From Micromonospora sp. BL4 (lineage in GTDB: Bacteria > Actinomycetota > Actinomycetes > Mycobacteriales > Micromonosporaceae): a DNA stretch of 64,000 bases. The notes under the pieces were generated by a model. It was not told the DNA's origin, made no database searches, and saw only the letters and a program-made list of their open reading frames with translations. This document shows, piece by piece, positions 36,519-42,438 of this stretch; within the stretch, counting starts at the first letter, position 1; every line of letters begins with the position of its first letter. The position numbers and the translations under genes were made by a program. The stretch spans positions 94,884-158,883 of the forward strand of contig NZ_RCVJ01000105.1 of assembly GCF_003667505.1 (NCBI RefSeq), given 5' to 3'.

Positions 36519-36552
36519 CGATCAGGCCAGCGAATTTTCGCTGGCCTGATCG
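36519..36552 (-). terminator. Perfect 16-bp palindrome just upstream of the GNAT start
   Basis: Arms 36519-36534 and 36537-36552 are perfectly complementary around two T bases. Read leftward, the stem is followed by CTTTTCC, a weak U-tract. It may end transcription coming from thrC, or attenuate the GNAT gene whose ATG lies only 27 bases away. Confidence 0.6.
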
Positions 36553-36912
36553 GACGTGGTCGGGAGGGACACTCGCACAACGCCTCCGGCGTTGGGTCGC
36601 AAGAACTTCAAAAGTCTCCGGCGAAATGCCCTCCCGCACGGAGCATCTTGCGCCGTCCGGTTCCTGCCGTCAAGTCCAGAGCGGCGGGTTTTCCACACTC
36701 ACAGCTAAAACCCAGTTACCCGGCGGATCGGCCCGGTCCCCCATCCGGGCGATCCACCATCCCCCACTCACCGGACGCAACCGCCCGAACCACGCAAGCC
36801 CCAGCGCGTGATCCACTCCGTGTCGCCGATGTTGCGGCTTCCAGGTCGCCTGATACCGCCGGGTCGGCGACACGGAGTCGATCACGCCCGCACATAGCCG
36901 GTGCGGATGACG
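36553..36912. other. Gene-free region downstream of thrC with a long inverted repeat
   Basis: 360 bases with no credible gene. It contains a 23-base inverted repeat (36807-36829 with 36864-36886, one mismatch) around a 34-base centre with GATGTTGCGGC. The rest holds short GC-rich direct motifs (CTCCGGCG twice) and a TTTTCCACA. The repeat is near enough to serve as the thrC terminator. Confidence 0.55.
36807..36886. repeat. Inverted repeat after thrC
   Basis: Both arms contain ACTCCGTGTCGCCGA, read in opposite directions, and start or end with CGTGATC. They match at 22 of 23 positions. It lies 27 bases past the thrC stop. The palindromic organisation with a conserved-looking centre suggests a dispersed intergenic element that may also act as a terminator. 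Confidence 0.6.
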
Positions 36913-38199
36913 TCAGCCGAGCAGGCCGGCGTCCCGGGCGGCGCGGAGGGAAGGCTTGATGTGGTGGGTCGGACCGACCTGGTGGGCCACCGCGTCGATG
37001 GTCTTCAGGCCCTCCCCGGTGTTGAAGACGACGGTTTCCGCCGTCGGGTCGAGCCGACCGGACTCGACCAGCTTGCGCAGCACCGCCACGGTCACCCCAC
37101 CGGCGGTTTCCGCGAAGACCCCGGTGGTACGCGCCAACTGTCGGATGCCGGCGCGGATCTCGTCGTCGTCGGCGTACTCCATCCAGCCGTCGGTGCGGCG
37201 GACCGCCTCCAAAGCGTAGAGGCCGGCGGCCGGGTCGCCGATGTTGAGCGACTTGGCGATGCCGGTGGGCTTGACCGGGGTGATCGTGTCGGTGTCGGCG
37301 TGCAGGGCGGTGGCGATCGGGTTGCAGCCGGCGGACTGGGCGCCGAAGACCTTCCAGCCGCCGGCCGGCGCCTCGACCAGACCGATCTCGACCAGTTCGG
37401 AGAACGCCTTGTCGATCTTGGTGAGCAGCTCACCGCTGGCCATCGGGATGACCACCTGGGCCGGGATCCGCCAGCCGAGCTGCTCGGCCACCTCGTAGCC
37501 GAGCGTCTTGGAGCCCTCGGCGTAGTACGGCCGGACGTTGACGTTGACGAACGCCGTGTCCTCGAACTCGTCGGTCTCCACCAGCTCCCCGCAGAGCCGG
37601 TTCACATCGTCGTACGAGCCGTCGATGGCGACCAGCTCGCCGCCGTAGACGGCGGTGGTGATGACCTTGCCCTGCTCCAGGTCGCTAGGGATGAAGACCA
37701 CCGAGGGCACCCCGGCGCGGGCGGCGTGCGCGGCCACCGAGTTGGCCAGATTGCCGGTGGAGGCGCAGGCGAACCGGGTGAAGCCGAGCGCCTTCGCGGC
37801 GGTGAGCGCCACCGAGACCACCCGGTCCTTGAACGAGTGGGTCGGGTTGGCGCTGTCGTCCTTGACCCAGAGCGGCGCGGTGATGCCCAGCTCGGCGGCG
37901 AGGTTGGGGGCCGCCACCAGCGGGGTGAGCCCCGGGTCGAGGGTGACCCGGGTGGCCGGGTCCTGACCGGCGGGCAGCAGCGCGGCGTACCGCCAGATGC
38001 TGTTCGGGCCGGACTCGATCTGCGCACGGGTGACGGTGGCCAGGGCGGCCGTGTCGTAGTCGACCTCCAGCGGGCCGAAACACTCGTAGCAGGCGTGCTG
38101 GGCGGCGAGCGGGTAACGCGCCGAGCAGGCACGGCAGACCAGTGCGCGGGCGGGGCTGGCGGAGGTGTCGATGCCGGAGGCGGCGAGCGTCGACGTCAT
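36913..38199 (-). CDS. thrC: Threonine synthase
   Basis: PLP enzyme converting O-phosphohomoserine to threonine, 428 residues. An N-terminal zinc-ribbon-like segment has Cys 22, 25, 37 and 40. The PLP lysine is Lys124 in NPTHSFKDR, followed by FACASTGNLANSVAAHAARAG for phosphate binding. This is the longer class of ThrC found in actinobacteria and archaea. It is expressed behind a SAM-I riboswitch, which links it to methionine/SAM status. No hom or thrB is adjacent. Confidence 0.93.
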   Translation of the reverse strand: MTSTLAASGIDTSASPARALVCRACSARYPLAAQHACYECFGPLEVDYDTAALATVTRAQIESGPNSIWRYAALLPAGQDPATRVTLDPGLTPLVAAPNLAAELGITAPLWVKDDSANPTHSFKDRVVSVALTAAKALGFTRFACASTGNLANSVAAHAARAGVPSVVFIPSDLEQGKVITTAVYGGELVAIDGSYDDVNRLCGELVETDEFEDTAFVNVNVRPYYAEGSKTLGYEVAEQLGWRIPAQVVIPMASGELLTKIDKAFSELVEIGLVEAPAGGWKVFGAQSAGCNPIATALHADTDTITPVKPTGIAKSLNIGDPAAGLYALEAVRRTDGWMEYADDDEIRAGIRQLARTTGVFAETAGGVTVAVLRKLVESGRLDPTAETVVFNTGEGLKTIDAVAHQVGPTHHIKPSLRAARDAGLLG

Positions 38200-38211
38200 G
38201 TCGAGGGTCCT

Positions 38212-38343
38212 CTCATCTTTCCCCGCATCGCACGGTGCGGCGGGGACGGAATTGGCACCTGCCCCGCGGGTCGCTCAGCGGTGAGCGCGCGGGGTGGTTG
38301 CCGGGGCGTCGTCGGGCCGTATCCCTCAGCCCCTCTGGATGAG
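38212..38343 (-). promoter_or_regulatory. SAM-I (S-box) riboswitch upstream of thrC
   Basis: On the minus strand the leader reads CTCATCCAGAGGGGCTGAGG, then GATACGGCCC, GACGCCCCGGCAACC, GGTGCCAATTCC and a final GAAAGATGAG. These are the conserved S-box core segments in order. P1 pairs 38339-38343 with 38212-38216, and its 3' strand runs straight into GAGAGGA, the ribosome site. SAM binding, by stabilising P1, would directly mask translation of thrC. Confidence 0.9.
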
Positions 38344-38412
38344 GTATTCAGTTGTGCCGTCGAGTCTAGGCAAAGCCGGGCGCAGCCTCCAGCGCAGATC
38401 CCAGTGAGTGGG

Positions 38413-39378
38413 TCAGCGGGCGCGCACCACCGCGACGGGGTCGATCACCGCGACGGGGTCGGTGACGGCGTTCGCCTGGTACGCGGAGGCGGTGCGGGGC
38501 CGGGTGACGAGGTTCGCGGCGACCAGGGCGGCGATGGTGATCGCGGCACCGACCAGCTCGACCGGCTCCGGCCGGTAGCCGCGGGCGATCTGCACCGCGA
38601 AGGTGGTCACCGGGACCAGGTTCATGAACAGCGCGGCGTTGGCGGCGCCGAGCCGCTGCACGCCGGTGTTCCAGGCCAGCACCGCGACCACGGCGCCCAG
38701 GATCACGACGTACGCCAGCTGCGGCGCAACCGCCACCAGGTCGGCGCCGCCCGGAGCGTGCTGCCAGCCGATTCCGTCGGCGAGCACGCTCGCGGCGAGC
38801 ATGGCGGCCGTGCCGGCGAGCGCGGTGAGGGTGGTGTACCGCAGCGGAGACCAACCGCCGAACCGGCCGGCGCCGTGGGTGTAGATGCCCCAGCCGAGCA
38901 CCGCGCCGATCATCATCAGACCGCCGAGACCGAACTGACCGACGCCGGCCAGGCTGCCGCGCGTGATCACCAGCCCGACGCCGAGGAGCGCGACCAGCGA
39001 GAGGGCCAGCAGGAGCGGCTTCGGCCGTACGCCGTCCCGGACCCAGCGGACCAGCTGGGTGATGACGGGGGTGGTCGCCACGAAGAGGGCGATCTGCTGC
39101 GGTGCGGCGTGCTCCAGCGCCAGGTTGGTGAGCACGTTGAAGCCGGCGAAGCCGACCACGCCGAGCACCGCCACCTCGACCGCCCGGCCGCCGAGCCGCA
39201 GCGCGCCGGCGCCCTCGCGGAGCAGCAGGATGCCGACCAGGATGACGGCGGCCAGCAGGTAGCGCGCGGTGGTCAGGTTGAGCGGATCGACCCGGGGAAG
39301 CGCACTGGCCAGGATCGGGAACATCACTCCCCAGCTGAGCACAGCCAGTAGCGGGTAGGCGGCGGCGCGGGATCGCAT
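38413..39378 (-). CDS. EamA/DMT family exporter
   Basis: 321 residues with ten predicted helices in two EamA repeats (about 5-135 and 148-290). Examples are LLAVLSWGVMFPILASALP and GLMMIGAVLGWGIYTHG, each opening a repeat with a conserved small-residue/Trp-Gly pattern. Drug/metabolite-family proteins export amino acids, nucleosides or drugs. It diverges from an ArsR-type regulator with two palindromic operators between them, so its expression is probably ligand-inducible. The C-terminus ends with a short DPVAV duplication. Confidence 0.88.
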   Translation of the reverse strand: MRSRAAAYPLLAVLSWGVMFPILASALPRVDPLNLTTARYLLAAVILVGILLLREGAGALRLGGRAVEVAVLGVVGFAGFNVLTNLALEHAAPQQIALFVATTPVITQLVRWVRDGVRPKPLLLALSLVALLGVGLVITRGSLAGVGQFGLGGLMMIGAVLGWGIYTHGAGRFGGWSPLRYTTLTALAGTAAMLAASVLADGIGWQHAPGGADLVAVAPQLAYVVILGAVVAVLAWNTGVQRLGAANAALFMNLVPVTTFAVQIARGYRPEPVELVGAAITIAALVAANLVTRPRTASAYQANAVTDPVAVIDPVAVVRAR

Positions 39379-39392
39379 CGGCAGCTCCTATG

Positions 39393-39408
39393 TTCGAGTA
39401 TCGTCGAA
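39393..39408. promoter_or_regulatory. ArsR operator half-site pair, exporter-proximal
   Basis: TTCGAGTATCGTCGAA: 5-base arms TTCGA/TCGAA around six bases, 15 bases upstream of the EamA gene start. It closely matches the second palindrome 41 bases away, so the same regulator likely binds both. Confidence 0.65.
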
Positions 39409-39433
39409 CCAACGACACCGACCCTAGGAGGAT

Positions 39434-39463
39434 GTTCGACGATTGTCGAACAAGGGTTACACT
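39434..39463 (+). promoter_or_regulatory. ArsR operator overlapping a promoter
   Basis: GTTCGAC-GATT-GTCGAAC (39434-39451) is a perfect 7-4-7 palindrome. Its left arm contains TTCGAC (39435-39440), a -35 candidate. TACACT (39458-39463) lies 17 bases downstream as a -10. Transcription would begin about seven bases later, at the ATG itself, so the arsR mRNA may be leaderless. The overlap predicts autorepression. Confidence 0.65.
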
Positions 39464-39469
39464 GCTCAC

Positions 39470-39775
39470 ATGGAGCCGCACGAACCCGACCTGGCCGCCG
39501 TACCGGTCACCGCCGTGCTGGCCGCACTCGCCGACGACGTGCGGTTGCAGATCGTGCGGGCGCTCGCCGAGGGCGGCGAGCACGCCTGCGGCACCTTCGA
39601 ATTCGGAGTCTCCAAGGCGACCCGCAGCCACCACCTCAAGGTGCTGCGCGAGGCCGGCCTGACCCGCACCCGCGCCGCCGGCACCAGCCGCTACGTCCGG
39701 CTCCGCCGCGACGAGTTGGACCGCCTCTACCCCGGCCTGCTGGACGCGGTTCTCACCCCCCGCCCGCCGGCCTGA
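39470..39775 (+). CDS. ArsR/SmtB-family transcriptional regulator
   Basis: 101 residues. The winged-helix core spans about 12-85: VTAVLAALADDVRLQIVRALA, HACGTFEFGVSKATRSHHLKVLREAGL with recognition helix SKATRSHHLKVL, then a wing TRAAGTSRYVRLRRDEL. Only one cysteine (ACG) is present, so the classical metal sites are not obvious; the ligand may be organic. It regulates itself and the divergent exporter through the two palindromes. An upstream TTG (39443) would start within the operator and is rejected. Confidence 0.9.
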   Translation: MEPHEPDLAAVPVTAVLAALADDVRLQIVRALAEGGEHACGTFEFGVSKATRSHHLKVLREAGLTRTRAAGTSRYVRLRRDELDRLYPGLLDAVLTPRPPA

Positions 39776-39794
39776 CGCCACACCACCCGCTTTC

Positions 39795-39854
39795 GCCGGC
39801 GCCCCGCTGGCGCCGGCGCCCCGCTGGCGCCGGCGCCCCGCCGGCGCCGGCGCG
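39795..39854. repeat. 17-bp GC-rich tandem repeat, about 3.5 copies
   Basis: The unit GCCGGCGCCCCGCTGGC occurs at 39795-39811 and 39812-39828; a one-base variant is at 39829-39845 and a partial copy follows to 39854. Each unit is itself nearly palindromic. It lies between the convergent arsR and doxX genes and could act as a terminator for both. Confidence 0.8.
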
Positions 39855-39904
39855 TCGCCGGAGCCACCTCGTCGAGGCTCCGGCCACGCGCGGCACGGGT
39901 GCGG

Positions 39905-40354
39905 TCAGACGGATACCGGGCTGGGCTCGGCCACCGGTGGCGACGGATCGTCGGCGCGACGTCGGAAGAGCAGCGGGTCGAGTGCCCAGGGCCCCGAGCC
40001 GAGTGCGGCGACCAGCAGGAACGACCAGCAGAAGAGCGCTGCCAGCTCACCACCGTTGTGCAGAGGCAGCAGGCCGTCCGGCTGGTGCACGACGAAGTAG
40101 GCGTACGCCATCGAGCCGGACGCGAGCAGCGCGGCGGGTCGGGTGAAGAGGCCGAACAGCACGAGCGCGCCGCAGATGAGCTGGATCAGGGCGGCCCACC
40201 AGCCCGGCCAGGTGCCGAGCGGTACCGCCTTGCCGGTCATCGGGTTGCCGCCGAACAACCCGAAGACCGAGGACAGGCCGTGCAACGTGAACAGCAGTCC
40301 GGTCACGATGCGGAACAGGGACAGGGTCGGCCCGCCGAGCCGAGAGACGTTCAT
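39905..40354 (-). CDS. DoxX family membrane protein
   Basis: 149 residues with four helices, the DoxX plan: LSLFRIVTGLLFTLHGLSSVFGLFGG, WWAALIQLICGALVLFGLF, ALLASGSMAYAYFVVH, ELAALFCWSFLLVAAL. In mycobacteria a DoxX protein works with superoxide dismutase in redox defence; the family role elsewhere is not settled. ATG 40354 follows GGAGGT by five bases; a longer frame upstream is not supported. Confidence 0.88.
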   Translation of the reverse strand: MNVSRLGGPTLSLFRIVTGLLFTLHGLSSVFGLFGGNPMTGKAVPLGTWPGWWAALIQLICGALVLFGLFTRPAALLASGSMAYAYFVVHQPDGLLPLHNGGELAALFCWSFLLVAALGSGPWALDPLLFRRRADDPSPPVAEPSPVSV

Positions 40355-40839
40355 GGATACCTCCATTGACAGGAACAGCCCTGGCCAGCCCGTGCCAGGG
40401 ATCACCTCGCATCGATCGCGGTGCCCATGGGAGCGCTCCCGAAGTGACGGTACAGCCCGTGCGGCTCTCCGTACAGCCCGTGAAGCTGCCCTGAACACGG
40501 GGTGGGATCCCGGCCTCATCGCGCCGCGGCGCGGTTCGCCTCGACCCGGGCTCCGCCGGGCACAGGGTCACTGCTGAGCGGTATACCTCAGAGTCATTTT
40601 TATGACTCTGAGGTATACCGCTCGCCGCAGTCATGGCTCGAGGACTGCGACACGCCGCCAGAGCGCTGGCGGCGGCTGACCTGCCCAACGATGACCGGGT
40701 TACGCAGGCCGCGGTGCCGCTGTCGGTGGCTCGACGGTATCGAGCGATGTCGCAAACGATTCAGCCCCAGAGGTCCATCAGGAGTAGGTCCGACCGAGCC
40801 AGCAGCGGGCGGGACGGCCACGTACGCGAGGATCGGCTC
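40355..40839. other. Gene-free region with a long perfect palindrome
   Basis: 485 bases between divergent doxX and the DUF4232 lipoprotein gene. The main structure is the 22-base palindrome at 40576-40623. Promoters for both flanking genes must lie here. A long frame from 40633 lacks a ribosome site and a credible protein, so it is not called. Confidence 0.5.
40576..40623. repeat. Perfect 22-bp inverted repeat with TTTT loop
   Basis: Arms 40576-40597 and 40602-40623 are fully complementary around four T bases. Each arm holds GCGGTATACCTCAGAGTCAT. The sequence is strikingly AT-rich for this genome and symmetric to its ends, which suggests a discrete repeat element rather than a terminator: it is not adjacent to a stop codon. 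Confidence 0.8.
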
Positions 40840-41547
40840 ATGATCTTCCGCAGGACGGCAACACGGCGACGGGCCGGCACGGCGACCCGGACGGTCGCGG
40901 CGGTCGCGGCGGCGCTCACGCTCGGCGCCTGTCAGTCCGCCGATCATCGCGGCCAGTCCGGGGACGGCTCGCGCACGACGCCCGGACGCGTCACCGCGCC
41001 CGGAGCGTCCACGAGCCCCGACCCGATGGCCGAGTGTCCGGCGTCCGGCATCCAGATCCGGTCGACCGGGTCGGACGCCGCGATGGGCCTGCGTGCCCTC
41101 GGCCTCGAACTGGTCAACTGCGGTGACCGCCCGTACCAGCTCAACGGATACCCGGTGCTGCACCTGTTCGACGAGCAGCGCGAGCCGATCATGCTGCGCG
41201 TCGTCAACGGCGCCAAGGAGATCACCTCGGGCTTCGACCAGCCGCCCCGGAAGGTCACCCTCGCCCCTCAGGAGCGGGCCACCGCCGTGGTGCTGTGGCG
41301 CAACCTGGTCACCGATCCGACCGTGGTGGCCACCAACGGGGAGTATCTGACGGTGGCGCCCGCTGCCGGGCAGCCGGCCGCGGAGGTCGACCCGGACGGG
41401 CCCGTCGACCTGGGCAACACCGGCCGGATCGGCGTCAGCGCCTGGAAGAAGGCCGACCCGCCCACGCCGGTGCCGACGCGCCCGGCCCCACCGCCGGCAC
41501 CGAGCGCGGTGCCGTCGTCGGTGAGCCCGCCCGACAGCCGGCTATGA
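40840..41547 (+). CDS. DUF4232 secreted lipoprotein
   Basis: 235 residues with a basic N-region (FRRTATRRRAGTATR), a hydrophobic stretch and lipobox LGAC, so membrane-anchored outside the cell. The mature domain (about 70-200) shows the DUF4232 pattern: CPASGIQIRSTGSDAAMGLRALGLELVNCGDRPYQLNGYPVLHLFD with two cysteines likely bonded. A Pro-rich tail ends the protein. DUF4232 is common in actinomycete secretomes with no known activity. The last six bases overlap the convergent ABC permease gene. Confidence 0.85.
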   Translation: MIFRRTATRRRAGTATRTVAAVAAALTLGACQSADHRGQSGDGSRTTPGRVTAPGASTSPDPMAECPASGIQIRSTGSDAAMGLRALGLELVNCGDRPYQLNGYPVLHLFDEQREPIMLRVVNGAKEITSGFDQPPRKVTLAPQERATAVVLWRNLVTDPTVVATNGEYLTVAPAAGQPAAEVDPDGPVDLGNTGRIGVSAWKKADPPTPVPTRPAPPPAPSAVPSSVSPPDSRL

Positions 41548-42438
41548 CGTGATGTCCTTGCGGGTGAACCGCCAGAAGGCCAGCCCCCAGAACAGCGTCG
41601 CGTAGCTGATCGCCGAGATGCTGCCGCGCACCACGTCGTCGGTCTGCACCGGGGTGGAGAGCAGCCCCAGCCAGGCGGTGCTGAAGTGGGTGGGCAGGAA
41701 ATCGCGCAGCGCGCCGAGGGCGGTGATCTGGTCCAGGATGCTGGACAGGATCCAGAGCAGCACCGCGCCGCCCACCGCGCCCAGCGCGGCGTCCGTGGTC
41801 ACCGACAGCAGGAACGCCAGCCCGGCCACCACCAGCAGGACGACCGCCAGGTAGCCGAGCACGGCCAGCAACCGGAGCAGCCCCTCGGTGGGTTCCAGCT
41901 CGGCGGCGACCGTGCTGCGCAGCGGCGACCAGCCGTAGCGCAGCGTGCCAGCCAGCAGCGCGGTGCCGGCCAGAAGGACCAGGGCCAGCCCCGAGTACGC
42001 GAGCGCGACCACCAGCTTCACCGTCAGCAACCGGGCCCGGGGCACCGGGATCGCCAGCAGGTAGCGCAGGCTGCCCCAGCTCGCCTCACTGGCCACCGTG
42101 TCGCCGCAGAACAGCGCGACGACCACCACCAGCAGGAACGACGCCGACACGAAGATCGAGAAGAGAGTGAAGTTGAGGCCACCCGAGGTGGCCAGCTCGA
42201 CCAGGCTGGAGAACTCGTTGCGGCCGTTGTCGTCGTCGCCGCCCGAATCGAACTGGAACGCGATCAGGATGATCAGCGGCAGCAGCACCATGAAGCCGAG
42301 CGCCAGCTGGGTCCGCCGCCGGGACGCCTGCCGACGGAATTCCGCCGCGAACGGCATCGTCGCCGACGGCCGGTAGCCCCGGGCCGCGCCGGCCGGGTCG
42401 GTGACGCCCATCGGCGTCTCGACGGAAGAGCCAGCCAT
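41542..42438 (-). CDS. ABC transporter permease
   Basis: 298 residues from ATG 42438 (a GTG three bases earlier is also possible). Six helices in the ABC-2 pattern, with a large periplasmic-side loop after the first (FDSGGDDDNGRNEF). CGDTVASEASWGSLRYLLAIPVPRARLLTVKL is typical of ABC-2/Nat-type permeases, where the coupling helix follows the E-G-S-R sequence. The start overlaps the stop of the ATPase-hydrolase fusion gene, so the two are translationally coupled and surely form one exporter. Confidence 0.9.
   Translation of the reverse strand: MAGSSVETPMGVTDPAGAARGYRPSATMPFAAEFRRQASRRRTQLALGFMVLLPLIILIAFQFDSGGDDDNGRNEFSSLVELATSGGLNFTLFSIFVSASFLLVVVVALFCGDTVASEASWGSLRYLLAIPVPRARLLTVKLVVALAYSGLALVLLAGTALLAGTLRYGWSPLRSTVAAELEPTEGLLRLLAVLGYLAVVLLVVAGLAFLLSVTTDAALGAVGGAVLLWILSSILDQITALGALRDFLPTHFSTAWLGLLSTPVQTDDVVRGSISAISYATLFWGLAFWRFTRKDITS

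Noticed and set aside
40633..40839. Upstream extension of the DUF4232 gene starting at an ATG at 40633
   Set aside because: No ribosome site, an Arg-rich sequence unlike a signal peptide, and a clear lipoprotein signal starts at ATG 40840 after GAGGA.
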